From: Bacteroidales bacterium UBA4243
GTDB taxonomy: Bacteria; Bacteroidota; Bacteroidia; Bacteroidales; F082
Direction of reading: 5' to 3'
Assembly (NCBI GenBank): GCA_002396205.1
Contig: DGXB01000059.1
Location: forward strand, 8,879-69,459
Length of the DNA: 60,581 nucleotides
Shown here: piece by piece, positions 43,365 through 52,600 of the stretch
How the letters are laid out: each line of letters begins with the position of its first letter
How positions within the stretch are numbered: the stretch's first letter is position 1
Made by a program: the position numbers and the translations under genes
Notes under the pieces: model-generated
Told to the model about the DNA's origin: nothing
The model's input: the letters and a program-made list of their open reading frames with translations, nothing else
The model's database searches: none

Positions 43365-44792
43365 ATGAAAGAAGACATCATCGGAAGAAGAGAGGAAATC
43401 CGTGAGTTGGAACGGCTTTACGGTTCGGGCAAGGCGGAATTTGTCGCGGTTTATGGGCGGCGAAGGGTGGGTAAGACCTTCCTCGTGAAGCAACTCTTTG
43501 AGAAGGAACTCGTTTTTTCGGTGGCAGGATTGGCCAACGAGAAAACGAAAAAGCAGTTGAAAAACTTTTACAAGACCTTGCAACTCTACGACAAGAGCAT
43601 CAAAACAGCTCCCCAAGACTGGCTTGATGCTTTCGACCTGCTGACGCGCTATCTTGTTTCGCTCGGCGAAGGGCGCAAGGTCATCCTTTTGGACGAACTG
43701 CCTTGGATGGACACGCCACGGTCGGGATTCATCGCCGCGCTTGAGCACTTCTGGAACGGATGGGCCTCGATGCGCAAAGACATCATGCTTGTCGTGTGCG
43801 GCTCCGTCTCTTCGTGGATCATGGACAAACTCATCAACAACCACGGCGGCTTGCACAACCGAATCACGAAACGCATGCTGTTGCAGCCGTTCAATTTGGC
43901 GGAGACGGAAGAGATGCTCCAAAGCGTCGGCCTCAACCTGTCGAGATATGAAGTGGCCGAAACCTACATGATTTTTGGCGGCATTCCTTTCTATCTGAGC
44001 ATGTTCGACGCTTCGAAAAGCCTCAGCCAGAATGTGGATGCCTTGCTGTTTGACAAGAACGCCGCTTTCGCCGATGAGTTCGACAACCTGTATGCGTCTT
44101 TGTTCAGAAATTCAGAGGATTACATCAAAATTGTCACTTGTTTGAGCAAGAACCGGAATGGCCTGACGCGCGATGAAATCATCAAGGAAACCGGAGTAGC
44201 TTCGGGCGGTGCGATTTCCAAAATCCTCAAGAACCTCGAAATTTGCGGATTCATCAGAAGATATGCCATGTTGGGTGGCGATGCGCGGCGCAATTTGTAT
44301 CAGTTGCTTGATTTCTTCACCTTGTTCCATTTCCATTTCTTGGCCAATGGCAGGGCGCGGAAAAGCCATTTCTGGGCCTCGATGCAAGGCACACCAGCGT
44401 TTTACGCTTGGGCCGGCCTTTCGTTTGAGATGCTCGCCTTGCAGCATGCCGAGCAAATCAAGGGAAAATTGGGAATCAGCGGTGTAATGACGGAGGAATA
44501 TGCTTGGGTTAAGCCAGGGGCATCCGATGTTGGCGGGGCTCAAGTGGATTTGGCCATTGTCAGGAAAGACAAGACCGTCAACCTGTGTGAGATGAAGTTT
44601 TGCGAAACACCGTATTTGCTTGATAAAGATGAGGATATGAAGCTTAGAATAAGGCTGAAGTTGTTTAAGGAGACTTTGCCGTCGCCAACCTATTCCATCC
44701 AACTCACTTTGGTGTCCTCATTCGGTTTGGCCAAAGGGAAATACGCCAGCACATTCCAGAACGAAGTCACACTTGACGACTTGTTTCGCTAA
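43365..44792 (+). CDS. P-loop ATPase with DUF234 nuclease-like C-terminal domain
   Basis: 475 residues. Walker A GRRRVGKTF lies near residue 30 and Walker B VILLDELPW near 106, in the archaeal-ATPase family style. A winged-helix-like segment at about 255-310 (NGLTRDEIIKETGVASGGAI) precedes the C-terminal domain. There GAQVDLAIVRKDKTVNLCEMKF keeps the D-(x)n-E-x-K arrangement of PD-(D/E)XK nucleases. Members are frequent in Bacteroidota and archaea, often beside mobile regions, with no settled role. The gene is flanked on both sides by copies of one palindromic element. Confidence 0.9.
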   Translation: MKEDIIGRREEIRELERLYGSGKAEFVAVYGRRRVGKTFLVKQLFEKELVFSVAGLANEKTKKQLKNFYKTLQLYDKSIKTAPQDWLDAFDLLTRYLVSLGEGRKVILLDELPWMDTPRSGFIAALEHFWNGWASMRKDIMLVVCGSVSSWIMDKLINNHGGLHNRITKRMLLQPFNLAETEEMLQSVGLNLSRYEVAETYMIFGGIPFYLSMFDASKSLSQNVDALLFDKNAAFADEFDNLYASLFRNSEDYIKIVTCLSKNRNGLTRDEIIKETGVASGGAISKILKNLEICGFIRRYAMLGGDARRNLYQLLDFFTLFHFHFLANGRARKSHFWASMQGTPAFYAWAGLSFEMLALQHAEQIKGKLGISGVMTEEYAWVKPGASDVGGAQVDLAIVRKDKTVNLCEMKFCETPYLLDKDEDMKLRIRLKLFKETLPSPTYSIQLTLVSSFGLAKGKYASTFQNEVTLDDLFR

Positions 44793-44809
44793 AAATCTGC
44801 TTATACTTA

Positions 44810-44851
44810 GCCATAACTCGAAAAAAATCCGACTTATGGCTAATTATAACG
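44810..44851. repeat. Palindromic element, right copy, downstream of the DUF234 ATPase
   Basis: GCCATAACTCG then AAAAAAATCCGAC then TTATGGC, matching 43284-43326 with the same lengths and orientation. The pair brackets the single gene. Confidence 0.8.
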
Positions 44852-44966
44852 TGTTTTCGAAATGGGCATTGCGCAGACGGCAACGAAAAACCACCGTTTT
44901 TTCCATTTGAGGCGGAAATTGTTGTGTTTGTCCTAATTGTCCACTAAGTTTTTGCTGGAAATGCAC

Positions 44967-44974
44967 TATTTTTG
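44967..44974 (+). promoter_or_regulatory. Promoter -7 box candidate for the second TonB-type receptor
   Basis: TATTTTTG matches TAnnTTTG, 32 bases before the ATG at 45007. Available TTG triplets are not at the usual spacing. Confidence 0.42.
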
Positions 44975-45006
44975 CACACTTTTTACGAGCAGATAACATT
45001 CTATTT

Positions 45007-47511
45007 ATGAGCAGAAATATCTTAGTTTTGTTGGCATTCCTCATGAGTGCCCAATGGGCTTCAGCCGTTACGGTGAAAGGCCGCGTCGTCGATAAATCCA
45101 ATGGCGCTCCGATGGAGTATGCCACCGTCAGGGCGAGCGCCTTGCCCGATTCCACTTTTGTGGCTGGGGTCATCACTGACCCGAGCGGACATTTTACGCT
45201 TGAACTGAACAAAGGCCGCTATGTGCTTGAGGTTCAGTATATGGGCTTCATTCCGTTGTATAAAAACGTCACGATTGACGGAACGAAAACCACAGTCGAA
45301 GTGGGGCGCCTTAGCCTCGAACCTGATGCGCGTATGTTGAACGAAGTCAACGTGGTGGCCGAACAGAGCACCTACGAGATGACCCTCGACAAGCGCGTTT
45401 TCAACGTGGGCAAGGACGTGGGCAACACCGCCGGAAACGCCATCGAGGTGTTAGAGAACATCCCTGCCGTGTCAGTCGATGTGGAAGGCAATGTCAGCTT
45501 GCGTGGCGACGATGGCGTACGCATCCTCATCGACGGCAAGGAGTCGGGCCTCTCGGGTATGAGCACCCAGGACGCACTGCGTACCTTGCAGGGCGACATG
45601 ATTGAGCGCGTGGAGGTCATCACCAATCCTTCGGTGCGCTACGATGCCGAAGGCTCGGCGGGCATCATCAACATCATCCTGAAAAAGGACAAACGCCAGG
45701 GCTTCAATGGCGCGGTGAACGTTCGCGGCGGCTATCCATGGCAGTACGGTGCGAGCCTGACGGCCAACTACCGCCTCAGACGATGGAACCTTTTCGCCAG
45801 CTATGGCTTCAACAACCGCTCCAACATCGGTGGTGGTGTGAACCAAACCAAGCGTTTCGACATTTTTGACCACGACACCATCATGGGCGGGACTCTCTTC
45901 CCTGCGGGCGACACCATCTTCAACCAGCTCACCGACCAGACCACCGAGCGCCGAATGCGCCGCATGGGACACAACGTGCGCGTGGGTGCCGATTATTACA
46001 TTACTGATAACGATATTGTTAGCGCGGCTTTCGTCTACCGTTTCGGGCGCTTGGAGACGCATCCCGTGGTGAAATATTACGATGAGTATCCGCTGCTGGG
46101 CACTTCTTCCTACGACGAGCGTGCCGAGGACTACTTGGAAACCGATCCCATGTATGAGGTCACTTTGGACTACGACAAGAAGTTTGTGCGTGAAGGTCGC
46201 AGCCTGAAGGCCAACGTGCGTTTCTTCACCAATGCGGAGAAGGCCGGTTCGGATATTACTGAGACCATGTATCCCAACAAGGACATGGAATCTGCCCTTT
46301 GGACGCTCTACCAAAAGACAGGTAACGACCAACGTATGCGCAACTTGCAGGCCAGCATCGACTATGTGCATCCTTTCCTCACCAAGGCGCAGTGGGAGAT
46401 TGGCGGGAAATACACCAACCGCAACATCAACAGCCTTTCTGAAGTGACTGAAAAAGATAGTCTTGGTGTTTACAACCCGCTGAGCGATTATTGCTTCGAC
46501 TACGAATACAGCGAGCAGGTGGCCGCGCTCTACACCAGCCTCGGCAACGACTGGGGCCGTTGGTCGGGACAAATCGGCGTGCGGGCCGAGATGACCAACA
46601 TCATGACGAACCTGAAGGGCTATGCCCACGACGGCACCGACTCCATCAACGGGGGAAAGCCCTATTTCGATTTCTTCCCGAGCGCGCACTTGAACTATTC
46701 GGTGAACGAGTATAACCAGTTCCAGGTGAGCTACACGCGCCGCATCCGTCGCCCGGGCTTCTGGCAGATGAGTCCGTTCCGATCCTATAACGACAACCGT
46801 AACATTCGCATGGGCAATCCGGCCCTGAAGCCGACTTACATGGACAGCTACGAACTCGGCTACATCCATTTTTGGGACAAGGCCAGCTTCAATTTCACGG
46901 CCTATTATCGCCATGGAACCAACATGATACGCAACTACACATACGAAGATAACGGCGTGTTTTACAGTATGCCTGTCAACTTCGGAAAGGCCGACGACTT
47001 TGGCATTGAAGCCGTGGCGCAAGGCCAGATGACGAAATGGTGGAACCTGAATGGCAACGTCAACTTCTTCCGTTCTTACACCAGAGGTTACATCGAGGAG
47101 CAGTATTACGAAACCGAGAGTTGGATGCTCTTTGGGCGTATGGTTTCCAAGTTCAAGATAAGCAATTGGTTCGACTTGCAGCTGACTGCCCACATCATGG
47201 GTCCGCACAAGGAGCCTCTGGGTATGCGCAAGGGCAATTGGTGGGTCGACCTCGCCGTGAGCAAGGAAATCCTCAATGGCAACGGCACCATCACCTTCAA
47301 CGTGCGCGACTTGTTCAACTCACGTAGCATGGGTGGTGAGTCGTGGGGCGACGGTTTCTGGCAATACAGCACCAGCACTTGGAACCGCCGTTCGTTCTCG
47401 CTCAACTTCAACTACCGCATCAACCAACAGAACATGAAGCGCAACCGTCCGGGTGGCGACGAAGGCGGTGACGACGGTGGTGGCGAAGAACAATCCGAAG
47501 AAGGGTATTAA
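45007..47511 (+). CDS. TonB-dependent receptor-like outer-membrane barrel
   Basis: 834 residues with signal peptide MSRNILVLLAFLMSAQWASA. An N-terminal carboxypeptidase-regulatory-like sandwich (VKGRVVDKSNGAPMEYATVR) is followed by a plug (VLENIPAVSVDVEGNVSLRG, IERVEVITNPSVRYDAEGSA). A beta-barrel of the outer-membrane barrel family 3 type follows, with NPALKPTYMDSYELGYIHFW as in TonB receptors. The C-terminal tail GGDEGGDDGGGEEQSEE is acidic, Gly-rich and unusual after a barrel. It is a single gene with its own terminator; substrate unknown. Confidence 0.9.
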   Translation: MSRNILVLLAFLMSAQWASAVTVKGRVVDKSNGAPMEYATVRASALPDSTFVAGVITDPSGHFTLELNKGRYVLEVQYMGFIPLYKNVTIDGTKTTVEVGRLSLEPDARMLNEVNVVAEQSTYEMTLDKRVFNVGKDVGNTAGNAIEVLENIPAVSVDVEGNVSLRGDDGVRILIDGKESGLSGMSTQDALRTLQGDMIERVEVITNPSVRYDAEGSAGIINIILKKDKRQGFNGAVNVRGGYPWQYGASLTANYRLRRWNLFASYGFNNRSNIGGGVNQTKRFDIFDHDTIMGGTLFPAGDTIFNQLTDQTTERRMRRMGHNVRVGADYYITDNDIVSAAFVYRFGRLETHPVVKYYDEYPLLGTSSYDERAEDYLETDPMYEVTLDYDKKFVREGRSLKANVRFFTNAEKAGSDITETMYPNKDMESALWTLYQKTGNDQRMRNLQASIDYVHPFLTKAQWEIGGKYTNRNINSLSEVTEKDSLGVYNPLSDYCFDYEYSEQVAALYTSLGNDWGRWSGQIGVRAEMTNIMTNLKGYAHDGTDSINGGKPYFDFFPSAHLNYSVNEYNQFQVSYTRRIRRPGFWQMSPFRSYNDNRNIRMGNPALKPTYMDSYELGYIHFWDKASFNFTAYYRHGTNMIRNYTYEDNGVFYSMPVNFGKADDFGIEAVAQGQMTKWWNLNGNVNFFRSYTRGYIEEQYYETESWMLFGRMVSKFKISNWFDLQLTAHIMGPHKEPLGMRKGNWWVDLAVSKEILNGNGTITFNVRDLFNSRSMGGESWGDGFWQYSTSTWNRRSFSLNFNYRINQQNMKRNRPGGDEGGDDGGGEEQSEEGY

Positions 47512-47514
47512 AAA

Positions 47515-47548
47515 CAAGAAAGGCGACCGCGAGGCCGCCTTTCTTTGT
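47515..47548. terminator. Bidirectional intrinsic terminator
   Basis: CAAGAAAGGCG (47515-47525) pairs with CGCCTTTCTTTG (47536-47547), with an A-run on the left and a T-rich end on the right. It lies between the barrel gene and a convergent T9SS gene. Confidence 0.8.
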
Positions 47549-47562
47549 CATTAACCATAAAA

Positions 47563-48441
47563 TTACATCACAGTCACGCGCCTCACGCTGACACCGTTTT
47601 CGGTAGCCACGCGCACCACGTAGACACCAGCTTGGTATTGGCTCATGTCGAGCGTCTCCAAGTGGCTGCTGGCGGGGGCGTCATACACCATTTGGCCGAG
47701 GCCGTTGAACACGCTGATGTGGTTCATGCCAGTGGCGCTCACGGTCACGTTGCCAGTGGTGGGGTTGGGGTAGATAGCGACTTCGTCGGCGTTTTCGCCA
47801 ATCATGTCGTAGCCGTCGGCATAGGCCCAAACGAGCCAGCTGTAGCCTTCGCCGCCCACGGTGGCGAGGTCCATCCAGCCGTAGCCATCAACGGCGATCC
47901 AGCGGTTGTTGGGGTCGCCCATGTCGCCCATGGCAGGAGCGGGATACTCGAGCGAGCCGTCTTGGTAGAACATCACCCACAGGTTTTGCGTGCCGTCGAT
48001 GCCGATGGGGGTGTTGAGCGGATACTCGACAATGTTGCCTTGGGTGCCGCTGACGTGGAACGGCTCTTGGCAGACCATGGTTTCGCCTTGGGTTTCGCCG
48101 CCGAGGTAGATGCGCACTTCATAGTCGCCTTCGTAGGCGGGGTCGCCCGAATCGACGAAAGCGAAGCTGGTGATGGTGGCGCCGGCAAACTCAGTCAACA
48201 TGGAGGCAGGAAACATGGAACCCCATGAGAAACCCATGCCGATGCCCACAGCGGTGATTTCGGTCAGCTCTTCGGGAGCGTAGGTGAGCCAAACGCCGTC
48301 GGTGGTGGCACGGTTGGCAGCAACCATCGAAACGAAATCGGGAGCCGTCTTCACGTTGATTCCCTCAACATTGTTCTGTGCTTGCACACCCATGACGGAG
48401 AGGCAGCACACCATCATCAATGAAAGTAAGTTTTTCTTCAT
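47563..48441 (-). CDS. Small secreted T9SS protein, single shared module
   Basis: 292 residues with signal peptide MKKNLLSLMMVCCLSVMGVQA. One module at about residues 50-215 (VWLTYAPEELTEITAVGIGM, YEVRIYLGGETQGETMV, IDGTQNLWVMFYQDGS, MGDPNNRWIAVDGYGWMDL) is followed by a sorting domain beginning VAIYPNPTTGNVTVSATGMN and ending SVRRVTVM. The same module occurs in the next gene and three times in the giant adhesin. It is probably exported and surface-attached; ligand unknown. Confidence 0.86.
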   Translation of the reverse strand: MKKNLLSLMMVCCLSVMGVQAQNNVEGINVKTAPDFVSMVAANRATTDGVWLTYAPEELTEITAVGIGMGFSWGSMFPASMLTEFAGATITSFAFVDSGDPAYEGDYEVRIYLGGETQGETMVCQEPFHVSGTQGNIVEYPLNTPIGIDGTQNLWVMFYQDGSLEYPAPAMGDMGDPNNRWIAVDGYGWMDLATVGGEGYSWLVWAYADGYDMIGENADEVAIYPNPTTGNVTVSATGMNHISVFNGLGQMVYDAPASSHLETLDMSQYQAGVYVVRVATENGVSVRRVTVM

Positions 48442-48625
48442 GACTTAATGATTTAAATAATTGAATAATAGTTAGTTGAAATAAAAAAAACAAAGTCGTT
48501 GTTAAACTCGCAAAAATAGGAAAAAATGTTGCAAAAAAATTCAGGATTGCAATCTTTTTCGGACTGCTTTCCTGGATTTTGTTGTTTTCGGATTGCCGTA
48601 TTATGGCCATTGGGTTAAACCACGA

Positions 48626-49486
48626 TTACATCACGGTAACGCGCTTGGTGCTGATGCCCTTCTCGGAAGCCACGCGCACCATGTAGACGCCAGCTTGGTA
48701 TTGGCTCATGTCCAAAACCTGGCTGTCGTTGCTGATGGGCATGTCCATTACCATCTGTCCTATGGCATTGAACACAGTGATGTGGTTCATGCCGGGGGCG
48801 GCCACGGTCACGTTGCTCGTGGTGGGGTTGGGATACACGGATACGTTGCTGTCGAACTCGCCGATGGCGTCGTAGTCGTCGGCGAAGGCCCACAAAGCGA
48901 AGCTGTAGCCGGCACCGCCTTGCACCGAAGCCATATCCATCCAGCCGTAGCCGTCAACGCCGATCCAGCGGCTGTTGGGGTCGCCCATGTCGGTGATGAC
49001 GCAAGCGGCTTGTTGCACCGATCCGTCTTGGTAGAAGGTCACCCACAGGTTCTGTGAGCCGTCGATGAGTGCGGGTTGGTCGAGCGGAAGCGGGACGATG
49101 TTGTTGACCGTTCCGGAGATGGTGAAGGCTTGGCGGGCGATTTCCGTTGCGGGAGCCGTGTCGCCACCTTGCCAGATGTGCACTTCGTAATCGCCAGCGG
49201 AGTTGGTGTAGTCCACGTAGGCGACCTGGGTCAAATATTTGCCATCGTATTCGGCAATCATCTCGGCGGGGAACATGTAGCCCCAGCTGAAGGCCATGCC
49301 GATGGAGAGGAATCCGGCAGGTGTCATGGGTTCGGGAGCATAGGTTAGTACGACGGGAACTCTCAGGTCTGAAATGGTAGCGTTGACGTCAGTGTTGACC
49401 GTCACTTTGATTTCTTCTTGTGCCTTGGCCACGCCCACGAAGGCGAAGCAGGCTAACAGCATCAATGAGAATACATTTTTCTTCAT
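48626..49486 (-). CDS. Small secreted T9SS protein, paralogue of its neighbour
   Basis: 286 residues with signal peptide MKKNVFSLMLLACFAFVGVAKA. The module (VVLTYAPEPMTPAGFLSIGM, YEVHIWQGGDTAPATEI, IDGSQNLWVTFYQDGS, MGDPNSRWIGVDGYGWMDMA) and the sorting domain (VSVYPNPTTSNVTVAAPGMN, ending STKRVTVM) parallel the gene at 47563 closely. This points to tandem duplication. The two genes and the giant gene share orientation and C-terminal sequence, but gaps of 170-185 bases suggest separate transcripts. Confidence 0.86.
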   Translation of the reverse strand: MKKNVFSLMLLACFAFVGVAKAQEEIKVTVNTDVNATISDLRVPVVLTYAPEPMTPAGFLSIGMAFSWGYMFPAEMIAEYDGKYLTQVAYVDYTNSAGDYEVHIWQGGDTAPATEIARQAFTISGTVNNIVPLPLDQPALIDGSQNLWVTFYQDGSVQQAACVITDMGDPNSRWIGVDGYGWMDMASVQGGAGYSFALWAFADDYDAIGEFDSNVSVYPNPTTSNVTVAAPGMNHITVFNAIGQMVMDMPISNDSQVLDMSQYQAGVYMVRVASEKGISTKRVTVM

Positions 49487-49581
49487 AGTACTATTGGTTT
49501 AATTATTGGTAAAACGTTTTGTTTTATGTTTTTTAGGTGCGTGGAATGGAGGAAAAATAACGAAATCGTGGGAAAATAATC

Positions 49582-49618
49582 AAAAAAGAGGCAACCCGTG
49601 CGGATTGCCTCTTCTTTT
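49582..49618 (-). terminator. Terminator of the giant adhesin gene
   Basis: GAGGCAA..TTGCCTC stem (49586-49594 with 49605-49613 on the plus strand) is followed on the minus strand by a run of T, about 45 bases past the stop. Confidence 0.8.
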
Positions 49619-49660
49619 CGGTTTGGTGGCTGCCGTGGTACGACAGCCCTACAAGCCTAA

Positions 49661-52600
49661 TTATTGCATGACAGTGACGCGCTTCACAACCACACCATTT
49701 TCGGTGTTGATGCGAACCATGTACATGCCAGCGTTGAATTGGCCCATGTTGAGGACCATTTCGTCAGCATTGACATCGGTGTCGTAAACCACTTGGCCGA
49801 GGACACTCGTCACGGTGATGTGGTTCATGCCGGCAGCTTGGATGGTCACGTTGCCGTTGGTCGGGTTCGGGAAGAGGGCGACATTGTCGCTGTTCTCGTC
49901 GATACCGACGTTGACAGCCACGAGGACATAGTTTTGCGTCTCGTTGTCGGCGTTGAGGGCCGGCGTGGATTCGCAACCGTCTTCGTAGACCGTGCGGACC
50001 TGGTAGTAGTAGTCGTCGCTCGTTTCGGGCGTGTCGACGTACTCGTAGTAGGTCTGGCCTTCAACGTAAGGCACCGAAGCGATGAGCTCGTAGCTGGTGT
50101 TGTCGGCAGAACGGTACACGTTGTACTGGACAGGCGCGAAGTCATACATGACGTTCGTATGGAGCGAGCCAGCATTGACATTGATGACGTTGACGTTGAT
50201 GTCGCTAATGTTGACACCGGTGCCGGGGTTAACGGCAATGCCATCGTTCAATGTCAGGCCAGCCGACTTGTTGCCACCGAAGTGGATCATCTGGACGAAG
50301 CTATAGTTGGCACCCATGCTTGCGAAGTCCATCCACGAACCCATAATGCCGACCCAACGAGTGTTGGCATCGCCAAGGTCGTTGACAAATGGCAAAGGAG
50401 CACCTTGCTGTGCAGGATCGGTGTAGAACATGACCCACAAGTTCTTGTCGCCATCAATATGGATCGGGTGATCAAGGTTGACAGTTTGCATGCCATACTC
50501 GTTACCAGTGACTGTGAAGGATTGGCTGGTCATCCATGTTTCAGGAGCCTGGTCACCTCCGAGGTAAATGTGCACTTGCAGATTTCCTGTGGTCTCAGGA
50601 TCAGCCATGTCGAGATAAGCAATCTGGTCAAGGTTGCTGCCGATGTATTCTGTCAGCACCGAAGTGGGATACATGCAACCGCCGTAGAACGGCAGTCCAC
50701 CACCGGTAGGATCGCCTAAGGCGACTGCACCTTCGGGAGTAAACTCTTCAGGCAGGTAGGTCAGCCAGCCTTCGGCACGCTCGCCCCACCACACTCTGGC
50801 TTGGTCGGTGTCGGTCATGGCTTCGCCGTGGATCATGATTTCGCTTTCGCACATCAGGGCGGCTTCGCACTCTTCGCAGCTCATGGCATAGTAGAAGTTG
50901 TTGTCGGGCAGTTCGGCCGTGCCGTCGTAGACCATGCGGACGCAAACCGTCTCGGCATCGCCTTCATAGACGTAGCTGTTGGTCGGGTACTCGACGAAGG
51001 CTTCCCATTCGCCGTCGGCGAAGATCATGGCGCCGAGGACGTTGCCAGCCGGGATAGGAGGCACAGGAGCGCCGTCCTCGATGTAGGCACGGAGGTTCCA
51101 GTTGCCCGTGATGCCACCGCCAGAGGCGACGTCGATGGGCGAGAAGCTGACACCGTCGGTCGAGACGAGGCCACCATTCGGGTTGGTCATGCCGCTGTCG
51201 TCGATGGCTGCGGTGTAGCCAGGAGTCGTGCTTTCCATCACCACCCACAGAGCTTGCGTGGCGTCGACGGCCACAGGAGCGGTCAAGGCGATCTCGATGT
51301 AGGTCTCGGTGCCGTTCACTGCGTAAGGCTGCGTGTAGAGCTCAGCGCCAGGAGTGCTGTTGCCCGTGCCGCCTTGATAGATGTGGATGTTACCCGTGTG
51401 GGCCGTGTAGTCGTAGTAGCCAACCTTGGTCAGGTTGCCGCTAGTGTAGCTGCCGGCAGGGAACATGATACCCCATGAGAAGTTCATCGTGCCGCTGCTC
51501 AGACCGATGGCATCCATGTTGTTGCCATTGTCGTAGTAGTACCACTGACCCTCGCGGTTGGAAGCGATGTTGTCGGAATGACGCACCACTTGACCCGTGG
51601 CCACGTGTTGGAAGGTGGGCTGATACGTTCTGCCGTTGCGGTCGGTGACGGTCAGGTTGACAGCGTCGCCAGTGCCGCTGGCGGAAACAGTGTAGGTGTA
51701 ACGTTTGCCACCTTCGTAGACCATATCGTCGCCCTTGCTCTCAACGTTGCCGGCACCAGCAAACCAGATGGTGCTGACCTTGTCGGGGTTGATGATGGCA
51801 TAGTCATAGGTGCCAGCGGGCACGGTGATGGTGACGCTGGCTCCAACCACCACGTTGGCAGGGTTGATGCCGTAGTCGGCGTTTTCAGGAATCGTGTATT
51901 CGAAGCCTTCGAAGCTACCGATTTCGTTGAAGTAGTTGACAGCGGCAAGTTGCGTGTACATTGTGGCATCGGAGTCAAGCAGCATCTGATAGCCAGAGCC
52001 GTCGCCCCAGATGTCGGTGGGCACGTTCAAAACGATTTCGGCGTCGTCGCCCGGGACCGGAGGAACCGGAGGTTGAGGACCGCTACCGTTCGGGTAATCC
52101 CAGCTGATGACATTGCCGTCAACGGTCACGCCGTTGAGGGTGCCAGCATAGTTCTCGCAGCTTTCATATTGCCAGATGCATTCGGCCCATTCGCTCATGC
52201 CAGTGCTGTAGACGGCAGCCACCTTGCAGAGGTAGTGTTCGCCTTCAACCAGTTCAGCGGTGTTCACTTGGCAGAAAGGCTGCGAAGCAGGAACGTCGGC
52301 ATTGAAGATAGGCTCGTGGTCGAGGCTCTCGCACATCACCTTGAAGTACTCGAGGTGACGGTTGTTGCTGGTGGCGTTCTCACGCACGCGAGCAGCGGCG
52401 TTGGCAACATTGTGCTGAGCGGCGGGCTTGATGCTTCTGCCGTTGCGGTCGGTGACGGTCAGGTCGACGGCATCGCCAGTGCCGCTTTCGTAAACGGTGT
52501 AGGTGTAGGCCTTGCCGGCTTCAAACACCATGTCGTTGCCCTTGCTCGGGGCATTGCCGTTGTTGGAAGCGAAATAGATGGTGCTGACCTTGTCGGGGTT

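Noticed and set aside
45472..47208. 578-codon minus-strand frame opposite the TonB-type receptor
   Set aside because: Shadow of the receptor gene; Val/His-rich composition typical of antisense frames.
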